Shown: positions 17,400 through 27,338 of the stretch, one piece after another | Position numbering within the stretch: the stretch's first letter is position 1 | Layout of the letters: each line of letters begins with the position of its first letter | NCBI GenBank assembly: GCA_030147525.1 | Contig: JASBVF010000003.1 | Location: forward strand, 355,359-419,358 | Origin: Bacteroidota bacterium | GTDB taxonomy: Bacteria > Bacteroidota > Bacteroidia > Chitinophagales > Saprospiraceae | Direction: 5' to 3' | Length of the DNA: 64,000 nucleotides | Program-made: the position numbers and the translations under genes | The notes under the pieces: model-generated | What the model saw: only the letters and a program-made list of their open reading frames with translations | Database searches by the model: none | Told to the model about the DNA's origin: nothing

Positions 17400-19355
17400 T
17401 TACTTTTTTGCTTTTGCCTTTTTGGGCGCAGCCGCTTTTTTTGCCTTCTTAGCAACAGGTTCCAGGATGATGGTGGAAAGCGGCGGTATCGTCAAAGCGA
17501 TCGATTGTTTGAAACCATGCTTCTCTTCCTTTTCGGATTTGACAGGCTTGGCATTGACGACTCCCTTGCCACCGTATTTCTTATCATCACTGTTCAATAC
17601 TTCCTTCCACTCGCCGGAAAGCGGAACGCCAAACCGGTAATTTTCCCTTGCCACCGGAGTAAAATTGCAGGCGACCACTATTTGATCCTCCGGCTTTTCT
17701 CCTTTCCGGACGTAGGTAATGATGCTGTTTTGATAATCAGCATGCTCGATCCAGGCAAAGCCTTCGTCTTCGAATTGCTTTTCGTACAGCGCTTTGGATG
17801 ATTGGTAGTAGCGGTTCAAATCCTTCATCCATGCCTGCACGCCCTGGTGGAAATCATGTTTCAACAGCCACCACTCCAGGCCCCGTTCGATGTTCCACTC
17901 GGTGGTTTGACCGAACTCTCCCCCCATAAACAGCAGGTTCGTACCGGGGTGCGTCCACATGTAGCCGTACATGGCCCGAAGCCCGGCGAAACGGGTCCAT
18001 TCATCGCCCGGCATCCGGTCGATGAGCGGGCCTTTACCGTGCACTACCTCATCGTGCGATAGCGGCAGCATGAATTTTTCAGTAAAAGCATAAATCAGGC
18101 TGAAGGTCAGCTCATGGTGGTGATTTTTGCGGAATAATGGATCCTGCTGCATGTAGCGCAGGGTGTCGTGCATCCATCCCATCATCCATTTTTGGTCAAA
18201 GCCAAGACCGCCTTCTGACACGGGTTTGGAAACACCGTCCCAAGCCGTGCTTTCCTCAGCGATCGTGACCACGTCAGGATATTCACGATGCACCATTTCA
18301 TTGAATTCCTTTAAAAATGAAATGGCTTCCAGGTTTTCCTTGCCACCGTACTCATTGGGCAACCACTCGCCGTCTTTCCGGGAATAATCGAGGTAAAGCA
18401 TGGAAGCCACCGCATCCACCCGGAGACCATCGCAGTGAAACTCATCCAGCCAGTACAGCGCATTGGAAATCAGGAAGCTGCGCACTTCCCACCGGCCATA
18501 GTTGAACACAGCGCTTTTCCAGTCAGGGTGAAAACCCTTGCGGGTGTCGGCATGATCGTAAAGGTGCGTGCCGTCAAAATCCGCCAGACCATGCGCATCG
18601 TAAGGAAAATGCGAAGGCACCCAGTCGAGAAGAACCCCGATCCCTTCCTGATGAAAGGCATCTACCAGGGCCATAAAATCTTCCGGGAAACCGAAACGGC
18701 TGGTTGGCGCAAAATAACCGGTCACCTGGTAACCCCACGATGGAAAGTACGGATGCTCCATCACCGGCATAAACTCGACGTGGGTGTAGCCCATTTCTTT
18801 CACGTAGGGCACCAATTCATCAATTAACTCTTTGTAGCTAAAAGAGTGAATCCCGTCCGGTTTCTTTTTCCATGTGCCAAGGTGAACTTCATACACGGAA
18901 TATGGCTGGGGTTTACCGGCTTTTTTGGCCCGCTCTTTCAACCATTTGTCATCTTTCCATTCGTAGTAGGGGTCCCAAACGATGGAAGCAGTGTTAGGTG
19001 GCACTTCCCAGAAGCGTGCGAAAGGGTCACCTTTTGCCAGGCGGCGGCCGTCCCTTGACTGAATGCTGTATTTGTACAGGGTACCCTTACCAACCCCCGG
19101 AATCCATCCTTCCCAGATACCTGAGCCGTCTTGCCTTACTGTCAGCGGGTGCGATTTTTCATTCCAGAAGTTAAAGTTTCCCATCACGGAAACCTCGAGG
19201 GCACTGGGCGCCCAAACGGAAAAAAGCGTACCCCATTCACCGTCGAGCTGCATCGGATGACTTCCCATTTTTTTATAAAGCCGGAAGTGTTTGCCCATGC
19301 GAATCAGGTCAATGTCGTAATCAGTCAGAAGGCTGTGTTGTTTGACGGTTGCCAT
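17400..19355 (-). CDS. glgB: 1,4-alpha-glucan branching enzyme
   Basis: Makes alpha-1,6 branches in glycogen. The 651-aa protein has an N-terminal CBM48 module (about residues 30-120, GEWGTLFSVWAPSALEVSV), then a GH13 barrel with PYFPSWGYQVTGYFAPTSR, nucleophile Asp in GLRVDAVASMLYLDYSR, acid/base Glu in TIAEESTAWDG and LPLSHDEVVHGKG. The C-terminal beta domain ends normally near TIILEP and is followed by a lysine/alanine-rich tail, KKAKKAAAPKKAKAKK, which is not part of the catalytic fold. An exact -7 box lies at 19394-19401. No other glycogen gene is adjacent. Confidence 0.96.
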   Translation of the reverse strand: MATVKQHSLLTDYDIDLIRMGKHFRLYKKMGSHPMQLDGEWGTLFSVWAPSALEVSVMGNFNFWNEKSHPLTVRQDGSGIWEGWIPGVGKGTLYKYSIQSRDGRRLAKGDPFARFWEVPPNTASIVWDPYYEWKDDKWLKERAKKAGKPQPYSVYEVHLGTWKKKPDGIHSFSYKELIDELVPYVKEMGYTHVEFMPVMEHPYFPSWGYQVTGYFAPTSRFGFPEDFMALVDAFHQEGIGVLLDWVPSHFPYDAHGLADFDGTHLYDHADTRKGFHPDWKSAVFNYGRWEVRSFLISNALYWLDEFHCDGLRVDAVASMLYLDYSRKDGEWLPNEYGGKENLEAISFLKEFNEMVHREYPDVVTIAEESTAWDGVSKPVSEGGLGFDQKWMMGWMHDTLRYMQQDPLFRKNHHHELTFSLIYAFTEKFMLPLSHDEVVHGKGPLIDRMPGDEWTRFAGLRAMYGYMWTHPGTNLLFMGGEFGQTTEWNIERGLEWWLLKHDFHQGVQAWMKDLNRYYQSSKALYEKQFEDEGFAWIEHADYQNSIITYVRKGEKPEDQIVVACNFTPVARENYRFGVPLSGEWKEVLNSDDKKYGGKGVVNAKPVKSEKEEKHGFKQSIALTIPPLSTIILEPVAKKAKKAAAPKKAKAKK

Positions 19356-19393
19356 AAGAAAAAATTGGTAGGTCGTTTAAGTTTCATTTTTGG

Positions 19394-19401
19394 CAAAGGT
19401 A
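19394..19401 (-). promoter_or_regulatory. -7 box upstream of glgB
   Basis: TACCTTTG on the minus strand is an exact TAnnTTTG match, 38 bp before the glgB start. It is likely the promoter for glgB and possibly for the two genes after it. Confidence 0.5.
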
Positions 19402-19511
19402 GAAAAAGCAGCGGATTGGCGGCCGTTTAAATCAAAATGAGTGGGAGGTGATGCAAGTCACATTCGTCTGTAATCTTTTTTATTTCTGATAGTGTTTACT
19501 GATTCGTTCAT

Positions 19512-19519
19512 TATTTTTG
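19512..19519 (+). promoter_or_regulatory. -7 box upstream of trxB
   Basis: TATTTTTG matches TAnnTTTG and is followed by C, as in many Bacteroidota promoters. It lies 84 bp before the trxB ATG. The -33 region is only partly matched. Confidence 0.45.
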
Positions 19520-19603
19520 CGCCCCGTTTGAGAAAAGCCCGAAAAACCGGGAGGCCGATTATTTCAACTTCAATGATTTATAATTAAAAATTTTCAAGAT
19601 AAA

Positions 19604-20548
19604 ATGTCCAACAAGATTCACAAATGCATCATCATAGGCTCAGGCCCTGCAGGCTACACTGCCGCAATCTACGCAGCCAGAGCCAATATGAACCCCGTTC
19701 TTTTCACCGGCCCCGAACCAGGCGGCCAGTTGATCACCACCACCGACGTTGAGAACTACCCCGGCTACCCCGGTGGTATCGGCGGTCCGGAAATGATGGA
19801 AGAATTCAGACAACAGGCTGAGCGTTTCGGTACCGATGTCCGCTATGAAATGATTGCAAAAGTGGATTTCAAAACCGGCAAAAACTACCACACCATCTGG
19901 ACGGACGGCGGCGATGAGCTTCACGCTTACACGATCATCATTTCAACAGGAGCCAGCGCCAAGTATCTTGGACTTGAATCTGAAAAACGGCTCATGAACA
20001 ATGGTGTCAGCGCCTGCGCCGTTTGCGACGGCTTCTTTTACCGGGGTAAAGAAGTAGCAGTGGTAGGTGGTGGAGATACTGCTGCCGAGGAAGCAACTTA
20101 CCTCGCCAAGCTTTGCCCGAAAGTTCACCTGCTGGTTCGGCGTGACGAATTGCGTGCTTCCAAGATCATGCAGGAGCGGGTTTTCAAAATGGAAAATATC
20201 ATCGTTCACTGGAACACCCAGGCCGAAGAGATTCTGGGCGACACAAAAGTGAATGGTGTGAGAGTCGTCAACAGCAAGACCGGTGAAAAAACCGTACTGC
20301 CGGTGGAAGGCTTTTTCGTCGCCATTGGTCACAAACCTAACACTGACATCTTCAAAGGCTTCATCACCATGGATGAAACCGGCTACATCAAAACTGTTCC
20401 GGGCACTGCCCACACCAACATTCCCGGTGTTTTTGCCAGCGGCGATGCGCAGGACAATGTTTACCGCCAGGCCGTTACCGCAGCCGGAACCGGCTGCATG
20501 GCAGCACTGGACGCAGAACGCTATCTCGTTGCCGAAGGCATCGAATAA
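19604..20548 (+). CDS. trxB: Thioredoxin-disulfide reductase
   Basis: An FAD enzyme that reduces thioredoxin with NADPH in the cytoplasm. The 314-aa protein has the FAD loop GSGPAGYTAAIYAARA at residues 12-27, the redox pair Cys138/Cys141 in SACAVCDG, the NADPH loop VVGGGDTAAEEA and the C-terminal FAD segment GVFASGDAQD. Length and the CAVC site fit the low-molecular-weight bacterial enzyme. It is monocistronic, with its own promoter and a strong terminator at 20573-20599. Confidence 0.97.
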   Translation: MSNKIHKCIIIGSGPAGYTAAIYAARANMNPVLFTGPEPGGQLITTTDVENYPGYPGGIGGPEMMEEFRQQAERFGTDVRYEMIAKVDFKTGKNYHTIWTDGGDELHAYTIIISTGASAKYLGLESEKRLMNNGVSACAVCDGFFYRGKEVAVVGGGDTAAEEATYLAKLCPKVHLLVRRDELRASKIMQERVFKMENIIVHWNTQAEEILGDTKVNGVRVVNSKTGEKTVLPVEGFFVAIGHKPNTDIFKGFITMDETGYIKTVPGTAHTNIPGVFASGDAQDNVYRQAVTAAGTGCMAALDAERYLVAEGIE

Positions 20549-20572
20549 TATTTTATGAAAACTGGAAACCGG

Positions 20573-20599
20573 GGGCGCCATTTGGTGCCCTTTTTTTTT
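20573..20599 (+). terminator. Rho-independent terminator after trxB
   Basis: GGGCGCCA (20573-20580) pairs with TGGTGCCC (20583-20590), with a very short loop, followed by nine T. It lies 25 bp after the trxB stop codon. Confidence 0.85.
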
Positions 20600-20680
20600 A
20601 TACAGCAATCCCGGCCGTGTTTTAACTTCGCAACCCAATCGAGCGACAGATTTATTTCACCAAAAACAATCACCTGAATC

Positions 20681-21169
20681 ATGGAATCCCTCCGCAAAAA
20701 TTTTCAAATCATCGATTACGAGCCCGAACACAAGCAGCGCTGGAAGGAAATCAACGAAGCCTGGATACTCGATGCCTACACCATGGAAGAAATTGACCAC
20801 CTGCATTGCAGCCACCCGGAGTCCTCGATTCTTGCCGGAGGCGGGCAAATTCTGCTGGCAGAACTGGATGGCAAAATCGTTGGCACTGCCGGCTTGCTCA
20901 AAGACGACGAAGACACTTACGAGCTCATCAAAATGGCGGTGGACAAGGATTTTCGTGGGCTCGGCATCGGGAAGTTACTCTGCGAAGCAGCCATCAAACG
21001 AGCCGAAGAAATGGGCGCAAAATTGTTTTACCTTTTCTCCAACCGGGCCGGATCTGCCAAAGCAATTGAACTTTACCGGAGGTTAGGCTTTGTGGAAGTA
21101 CCGCTCGACCGGCAGGATTTTGAAAGAGCAGATATCAGAATGGAGATGTATTTCCCGAACCAGGCATAG
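20681..21169 (+). CDS. GNAT-family N-acetyltransferase
   Basis: A 162-aa acetyl-CoA-dependent transferase. The acetyl-CoA loop is DFRGLGIGKLLCEAAI (R-G-x-G-x-G/A pattern), with the beta-4 strand YELIKMAVDK before it and the C-terminal SAKAIELYRRLGFVEV after it. The substrate cannot be inferred. A near-consensus -7 box, TAACTTCG, lies about 60 bp upstream, after the trxB terminator. The DinB-like gene follows after 33 bp on the same strand and may be co-transcribed. Confidence 0.9.
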   Translation: MESLRKNFQIIDYEPEHKQRWKEINEAWILDAYTMEEIDHLHCSHPESSILAGGGQILLAELDGKIVGTAGLLKDDEDTYELIKMAVDKDFRGLGIGKLLCEAAIKRAEEMGAKLFYLFSNRAGSAKAIELYRRLGFVEVPLDRQDFERADIRMEMYFPNQA

Positions 21170-21202
21170 CCTTTCCGGTATGTTTGCCAAAAATATTTAA
21201 CC

Positions 21203-21736
21203 ATGGAGATTGAACAATTGAAATATCCAATCGGGCAGTTCACGGAACCTGAAGTCATCACACCCGGCATCCGGGAAAAGTGGATCGAAGACATTTCATG
21301 CCTTCCCGGCCGACTCGAAACAGCCCTCGCAGGCTGGACAGACGATCAAATCGACACACCTTACCGGCCCGGAGGCTGGACGGTGCGCCAGCTCGTTCAT
21401 CACCTCGCCGATAGTCATCAGCATGCACATTGCCGAATCCGGCTGGCGCTGACCGAAGAGCAGCCGGTCATCAAACCTTACGATCAGGATGCATGGGTCC
21501 AATTGGCTGATGTGCAAGCGCTTCCCGTAAGCGATTCGCTGAACATTCTTCGGGGCATACACGCAAGGTGGGTGTTTTTACTAAAAAAACTGGACGGGCA
21601 AACCTTGCAGCGTACGTTCATCCACCCTGAACACGGGAAGTCATTCACGGTCGAAAATACCATCGGAACCTACGCCTGGCATGGCAATCATCATCTGGCC
21701 CACATTACAGGACTGAAAGAACGAATGGGCTGGTGA
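21203..21736 (+). CDS. DinB/YfiT-like metal-dependent enzyme (bacillithiol-transferase family)
   Basis: A 177-aa four-helix DinB-superfamily protein of the YfiT/BstA branch. Conserved features are the N-terminal RYPIGxF-like segment (here LKYPIGQFTEPE), WTVRQLVHHLADSHQHA with the first metal histidine, and GTYAWHGNHHLAHI with the second and third. Family members bind Ni or Zn and are annotated as putative metal-dependent hydrolases or thiol S-transferases. The actual thiol or substrate in Bacteroidota is not established. It follows the GNAT gene by 33 bp and converges on the response regulator. Confidence 0.88.
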   Translation: MEIEQLKYPIGQFTEPEVITPGIREKWIEDISCLPGRLETALAGWTDDQIDTPYRPGGWTVRQLVHHLADSHQHAHCRIRLALTEEQPVIKPYDQDAWVQLADVQALPVSDSLNILRGIHARWVFLLKKLDGQTLQRTFIHPEHGKSFTVENTIGTYAWHGNHHLAHITGLKERMGW

Positions 21737-21754
21737 TTTTGATAGTCTGCCTTT

Positions 21755-22171
21755 TTAAAAAGTGGCTTGCATGGTGCATACTTTAATGCATTGCTGCAGA
21801 GCTTCTTTTGTTAAAGGTTTTATCAGGTAGCCCTTGACGTCCGGGTTTGCAGCCCCACGATTTTTATCCCTGTCATCAACAGAGGAAGAGAGGATGTAAA
21901 TATGGACACGCCCTTTAATTTCATGGCTGAGCCGACTGAAATGATCCAGAAATTCCCAACCATCCATTCCCGGCATATTGATATCCAAAAAGAGCAAAAC
22001 CGGACGCCTCTGCGCAAAGGAAGAAAGTCCGGACGTCAGATATTTCAGCCCTTCCTCCGGGACTTCAAAGGTCTCTACCTCCACCTCGCCAATTGTTTTT
22101 TTCAGTAACATTTTACCAAAAATCAACACCAGCCGATCGTCGTCTACAAAAATGAATCCTGGATTAGTCAT
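21755..22171 (-). CDS. Single-domain response regulator
   Basis: A 138-aa stand-alone receiver domain. The acidic pocket is VDDDR at residues 9-13, the phospho-acceptor is Asp63 in LLFLDINMPGMDGWEF, and the conserved Lys118 is in GYLIKPL. There is no output domain, so it should act by protein-protein contact or as a phosphorelay intermediate. The start at 22171 lies 10 bp after the stop of the multi-PAS kinase. A longer frame to 22219 would overlap the kinase and is less likely. Adjacency makes that kinase the probable phosphodonor. Confidence 0.92.
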   Translation of the reverse strand: MTNPGFIFVDDDRLVLIFGKMLLKKTIGEVEVETFEVPEEGLKYLTSGLSSFAQRRPVLLFLDINMPGMDGWEFLDHFSRLSHEIKGRVHIYILSSSVDDRDKNRGAANPDVKGYLIKPLTKEALQQCIKVCTMQATF

Positions 22172-22181
22172 GTTATTTTGT

Positions 22182-25100
22182 TTACAGTTTAAATTCAATT
22201 GTAAATCTGGTTCCTTCATTTACCTCGCTTTCAACATCAATTTTGCCGCCTAAAGCCTCCACCTGCATTTTCACCATAAACAATCCCATCCCTTTCCCTT
22301 CAGCGGCCTGCGGATGAAACCGTTTGTACAATCCGAAAAACTGATTGCCGGCCTTCTTCAAATCAATACCCATGCCGTTATCCTGAAAGGTCAACCTGAT
22401 CAGGTTATCCAACTTATGGCTTTTGATTTCTATGACCGGCGGCAAATGCGGCTGGCGATATTTTAAACTATTGGAAATCAGGTTGTAAAAAATACTGTAC
22501 AGATAACTTTTAAAGATCAACACCTCATCAACCTCGGTGAAGTCGTATCGGATACTGCCGCCCTCTTTTTCAATTTGCTGATCGATGCTTGCCTGAATGG
22601 ACTCCACGACCTGGGTAAAACTGACCAGTTCCCGTTTCTCACTGGTTTTCCTTTTTTCCTGCAGTATACTGTTCAGGTCAATGATTACGTCGTCGAGTCG
22701 GCCGGCCATCACTCTCAGGCCTTTGAAGATTTCTTTTGACTCTTCCTCATTCAATTCACATTGGTCAATCAAATCTGTGTAGCCTATGATGTTCGCCACC
22801 GGCGCCCTGAGGTTGTGCGAAACGATGTAGGCAAATTGTTCGAGATCCTTGTTTCGCTGAATAATCTCGCTGGTCATTTTCTCCCGTTCCAGTTCATTTG
22901 TTTTCTGATCGGTGATGTCTTTGGCGGTGAGGCAAATACCAAAGCATCCTCCTTTATCATTTTTTACCGGCGCCAACCTGCATTCAAACCATTTTACGGC
23001 ACCATCACGCATAGGGTGGTCAATTTCCAGTTCCAAAATATTACCCTCCAACACATAGGCAAACACTTCAGATGCCATTTCTTCATGACCGGCGTCAAGC
23101 AGTGAAAAAAGCGGTTTGCCTTCCTTCAGATTGCAATCGAATGCCATGGCCGCCAACTCATTGGCAACTGAATTAAACGAAAGTAAATTGAACGATGCGT
23201 CAAGCAGTACGAATGAATGATCAGTATGATCAAAAATGGTCCTGAGGTTTGCCTCAGACTTTTGCAGGGATTCCTCGGCCCGTTTTTGCTCGATGGACAA
23301 GGTAATATTTCTGGCAATGGAATGAATCAGCGCCATTTCCTCTTTCAGGAAAGGGCCCTCATACTCTTCCGGTTTTTGTTCTTTGTAAAACACTTCGATG
23401 GAGCCCACTTTTTGATCCTGGCTGTAGATCATGGATAGCTGTTTCCATCTCGTCTCCACAAAGCTGCCGGTTTCAAAAACCTGATTGTGAAAAGTGATTC
23501 TCGCACAGGTAATTTCAGGAAACTGGTAGGCAGACGGAAGTATTTCCACACACTTTCCCAGCATCTCCTCGATTGAAATACACGTATTGTTTAAAATCAT
23601 TGAAACCCTGTAGAGACAGTTCAATTCCTTTACTCTCTCGTTGATGTCATAGGTCTTTTTTCGCAGGTCTTCCTCTGTCTGCTTGCGCTGGGTGATGTCC
23701 TGCATCGCTCCGGTCATTCGAATGGGTTTGCCGTTTTCACCCCGAATCGTATAGCCCCGGTCATAAACATAAGCGATGGATCCATCCGCCCGGAGGTAAC
23801 GGTATTCGCATTCCCAAGCTCTGGAGTCCGGATTTTGTAAAGCTTTGTCGACACTATCCAACACCCTTTGCCTGTCATCAGGGTAGATGCACTTTTCCCA
23901 GTCGTTAATGGTTAAAGTGACACCATCCTCTTTTTTATAACCAAAAATATACTCGTACACATCACTGAGATACAGCTCATCTGTCTCGATATTCCAATCC
24001 CAGATTGCATCGTTCGTTGCACGGGTTGCCAGTTGATAACGTTCGTTGCTAAGGCTGAGCGATTCTTCCATCAACTTTCTGCTGGTGATGTCGGTAACCA
24101 TGCCCAGGCAACCGTTGTAATTACCGTCTTTATCGTAAAGCGGGCTTAAAGACAGGTTAGCCCAAACCAACCTTCCACTTTTGGTGCGGTACCTTCGGTC
24201 TGTGTTTTCCTTGGTGCCGGATTTTCGTTTTTCCATGGATTCAACTGCATCCTGGATGCTTGCCTCATCCACGAAATCGAGACAATGCCGACCCAGCATT
24301 TCTGACTGCCTGTATTCAAGGATTTCACAAATTTTTTGGTTGACGTAAGTAGTAATCCCGTTTTCATCAATCATCCAGATGCCTTCCTGGGCGGTTTCGA
24401 CAATCTGACGGTACCGCTCTTCACTTTTTATCAAAGCCTCCTCAGCCTGCTTGCGGTCGTCGATAGCCCGGAAAAAAGCCAGAATGCGGTCGCAGCCGGC
24501 AATTTTTGCCCGGACGAGATTGACCTCCGTCCACAGCAGTTCACCATCTCTTTTTCTGACGTGCCACTCAAAAATTTCGTGGCCGGTGATGGCTGTTTTT
24601 TGCAAATGGCTGAAGGCATCTTTCAAGGTATGACCGGGAGTTCCTGCCATCAATTGCTCGGGATTGCCGTTGAGAATTTCCTCCTTGGTAAAACCGGTCA
24701 CCTCGGTCACCTTTTGGTTAACGTCGATAATTTTACCGGTATGCAGATCATGCACGAAAATGACGTCGCTGGCTTTGTCGAATATTTCACGATAGTTCAG
24801 TTCTGCCTGACGGATTTTTTCCTCCGCTTCTTTTCTTTCGGTAATGTCCAGCACTGTCCCAAGAATTTTAATCGGAACGCTGTTTTTTTTATCATAAATT
24901 ATTTTCCCCTCTTCGTGTACCCAACTGACACTGCCATCCTTTTTTTGAATCCGATGATCTAGCGAATACGTCTGCCTTTTTTCAAGAGCTTCCTGAAAAA
25001 TACGTTTTACCATTTCCCGGTCATCCGGGTGTACAGCCTCAAAAAATTTAGCATTCGACACCTCAATCTCACCGGGTTCATATCCAAAGATCCTGAAGAC

Positions 25101-26894
25101 CTCATCCGACCAAAACAATTCATTCTGCTGTACATCATCAAGGCTTGTCAGGTCAAGCTCCCAGCTTCCAAAATGGGCAATACCCTCTGCTTCCGCCATC
25201 ATTCTTTCACTGCGTAAAATCCGGTCCTCAGCTTCCTTTTTTTCGGTGACGTCTCGGGCGTAGCATACCGCTCCCAATACTTCACCGGCTTCAAAAATCG
25301 GATTGAAAGTAATCTCCGTATAGCGAATCACGGGGATATCCGTAAAGTCCGTCAACGTAAAACTTTCGCCATTTAGCACCTTCTCATACCTCTCCTTCCA
25401 GATTTTCACCATCTCTTCACCAAACTCAGGTAACATAACCGAATCTCCGGGACGGGCTTCTCTGCCGACCATGCTTTTTACCAGGCCAACGTAAGCCTGG
25501 TTGGCACTGATGAGTTTGAGCTCTTTATCGATACTCCACATCATGTCACTGGTGTTGTTGATCAGTGCATCGCGGTTTCTGCGGTCGGCGTCGATCTGCA
25601 ACTCCGCCAATTTCCGGTCAGTAATATTGAGATGATGTACGACGACACCTTTTTTATTATGCCGGATGAGTGGATTTACCACCACTTTAAACCACCTCCT
25701 AACGTCGGGTGAATCGCAGGGGTACTCCATGATGAAAACTTTCTCCTTTCCTTCCAGCACGTTGCGGATTCCCTGTGCCGTCATCCAGCCGAAGGTTTTC
25801 TCTTTACCGGTTGCGCGCTCAGAGATTTCAATGTAATTGAGGCCGATCCCGTAATTGTGATGCCGCAACCCGTTTTCATCGGCAAATTTCCTCCAGGATT
25901 CATTCACCTCCATAATACTTCCCTGTTCATTGAGCAAAACAATGTGGGCATCCAGTGAATCCAGGATAGACGACTGACGGCCGGCTACTTCCCGGATTTG
26001 CATATTCATATTAATGATTTTTTCTTCCGAATTTTTCTTCTCGGTGATATCTTCGAAATTGATGGTGATTGAATGAATGCCGGAGACTTCCAGCAAGTTT
26101 GTCATTTGTGTACGCACCAGGCACCAGTCTCCGCTGTTGGTTTTGATCCGGCCGGTCCAATGCATCGACTCTCCCGCTCTTGAGATCAGATTTCCGATTA
26201 ATTTGCAGAGAGCTTCTCTCTCATTTGGATGAATAAAAACAATCGGGTCACGGCCTGCAACGTCTTCTTTTTTGTAGCCAAATATCCAGCTAACAGAGTC
26301 TGAAGCATATTTTATTTTTCCCTCGGCATCCAGCAGCACTACACCCTGCAGCTCGCTCGTGCCTCCCGGTTCCCAATCCGGTTCGGTGTACGTTATTTGC
26401 TCTACATTCAGAGAGTTTTCTGAAATATTTCTTGAAAAACAGGCAACACCGGCAACATTTCCATCTTTTCGGATGGGCGTAAAATTTGCCTCGCTTCGGT
26501 AAACCTTACCACCTGAGACCATACTCGTCTCTACTTTGAACTGGTGTCCTCCCAGCGCTCTGAAAAGGTAAGTTTTCCATTCTCTAACGAAGGCCAGGTC
26601 AGCTTCCCGACTGAAGAAATCATCGCCCGGCTTCACTTCAATTCCAGTGATCCGAAAGACAGTTTGGATAAAAACTTTGTTAGCTTTAAGGATATTGAGT
26701 TGCTTATCCACCGAAAACACCATGTGAGGAATATTGTCGAGGATTGCAGACAAATCTCCGTCTGTCGCATTCAGGATAATCCCTGCACCACGCAGCCAAT
26801 GCCTCCCCTTGAGAACCTTTAAAGATGCAGTAGAATACCTTCCCTTTTCAACCGGGACGAGTTTTGTTGAAAACCCAATTGCTCGCTTATTCAT
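22182..26894 (-). CDS. Cytoplasmic multi-PAS sensor histidine kinase
   Basis: A 1570-aa kinase with no transmembrane segment or signal peptide, so it should sense internal or diffusible signals. I count about nine PAS/PAC units: residues about 50-170, 180-300, 310-430, 435-560, 570-690, 700-815, 825-945, 950-1075 and 1205-1330. A GAF-like stretch lies at about 1080-1200. The HisKA domain has phospho-acceptor His1360 in FAYIVSHNLRAPVANIIGY, and the ATPase has N (NLISNSLKYR), G1 (DNGMGI) and G2 (GKGMGLFMVK) boxes. The ATG at 26894 is preferred; a GTG lies 6 bp upstream within AGGTG. It is co-transcribed with the response regulator. Confidence 0.95.
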   Translation of the reverse strand: MNKRAIGFSTKLVPVEKGRYSTASLKVLKGRHWLRGAGIILNATDGDLSAILDNIPHMVFSVDKQLNILKANKVFIQTVFRITGIEVKPGDDFFSREADLAFVREWKTYLFRALGGHQFKVETSMVSGGKVYRSEANFTPIRKDGNVAGVACFSRNISENSLNVEQITYTEPDWEPGGTSELQGVVLLDAEGKIKYASDSVSWIFGYKKEDVAGRDPIVFIHPNEREALCKLIGNLISRAGESMHWTGRIKTNSGDWCLVRTQMTNLLEVSGIHSITINFEDITEKKNSEEKIINMNMQIREVAGRQSSILDSLDAHIVLLNEQGSIMEVNESWRKFADENGLRHHNYGIGLNYIEISERATGKEKTFGWMTAQGIRNVLEGKEKVFIMEYPCDSPDVRRWFKVVVNPLIRHNKKGVVVHHLNITDRKLAELQIDADRRNRDALINNTSDMMWSIDKELKLISANQAYVGLVKSMVGREARPGDSVMLPEFGEEMVKIWKERYEKVLNGESFTLTDFTDIPVIRYTEITFNPIFEAGEVLGAVCYARDVTEKKEAEDRILRSERMMAEAEGIAHFGSWELDLTSLDDVQQNELFWSDEVFRIFGYEPGEIEVSNAKFFEAVHPDDREMVKRIFQEALEKRQTYSLDHRIQKKDGSVSWVHEEGKIIYDKKNSVPIKILGTVLDITERKEAEEKIRQAELNYREIFDKASDVIFVHDLHTGKIIDVNQKVTEVTGFTKEEILNGNPEQLMAGTPGHTLKDAFSHLQKTAITGHEIFEWHVRKRDGELLWTEVNLVRAKIAGCDRILAFFRAIDDRKQAEEALIKSEERYRQIVETAQEGIWMIDENGITTYVNQKICEILEYRQSEMLGRHCLDFVDEASIQDAVESMEKRKSGTKENTDRRYRTKSGRLVWANLSLSPLYDKDGNYNGCLGMVTDITSRKLMEESLSLSNERYQLATRATNDAIWDWNIETDELYLSDVYEYIFGYKKEDGVTLTINDWEKCIYPDDRQRVLDSVDKALQNPDSRAWECEYRYLRADGSIAYVYDRGYTIRGENGKPIRMTGAMQDITQRKQTEEDLRKKTYDINERVKELNCLYRVSMILNNTCISIEEMLGKCVEILPSAYQFPEITCARITFHNQVFETGSFVETRWKQLSMIYSQDQKVGSIEVFYKEQKPEEYEGPFLKEEMALIHSIARNITLSIEQKRAEESLQKSEANLRTIFDHTDHSFVLLDASFNLLSFNSVANELAAMAFDCNLKEGKPLFSLLDAGHEEMASEVFAYVLEGNILELEIDHPMRDGAVKWFECRLAPVKNDKGGCFGICLTAKDITDQKTNELEREKMTSEIIQRNKDLEQFAYIVSHNLRAPVANIIGYTDLIDQCELNEEESKEIFKGLRVMAGRLDDVIIDLNSILQEKRKTSEKRELVSFTQVVESIQASIDQQIEKEGGSIRYDFTEVDEVLIFKSYLYSIFYNLISNSLKYRQPHLPPVIEIKSHKLDNLIRLTFQDNGMGIDLKKAGNQFFGLYKRFHPQAAEGKGMGLFMVKMQVEALGGKIDVESEVNEGTRFTIEFKL

Positions 26895-27338
26895 GGTCAC
26901 CTGCTAAATTAAGTTTTACAGAAAATGTCAAATTCATCTTCAAAACAGAATCACACGGTTTTAATGGTACAAATCGAATCAATTTCAAATGCTTTGAATT
27001 GAAACCAAAACTGATTTATCAATAAACCATTTGGATGAGGACTCATCATTTGGAAGGCTTAAGGGCTTTAACATGGGAGGATGTGGTAATCAATAATCAT
27101 TCATCTTTCATGCCAAAAAGTAGTAATGCAATCGTGCAATTCTTGTTATTTTTCGGCTGTGCCTTGTTATTTGCTTTTCAAGGTATTCTCTCCGAATATT
27201 TCTGCAAGCCCCCCCTTCACTCCGTCATCATTCATGTCAGGACAGATACTTAGCTGACAAAATTCATTACCTCCTGACTTTCAACTCTTTCGAAAAACAA
27301 GTAAATTACATTCTTACTTAAAGCAAAAACCAAATGCT
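26895..27338. other. AT-rich intergenic region without a supported gene
   Basis: This 444-bp gap separates two divergent genes. It holds the start region of the kinase gene and a 72-codon open frame (27035-27253) that I do not support as a gene. I saw no exact TAnnTTTG box in the expected positions, no terminator and no repeat. Confidence 0.6.

Noticed and set aside
27035..27253. A 72-codon frame with one hydrophobic stretch in the kinase/EAD11 gap
   Set aside because: Starts without a promoter or ribosome-binding site, uses AT-rich sequence unlike neighbouring genes and has no recognisable similarity.
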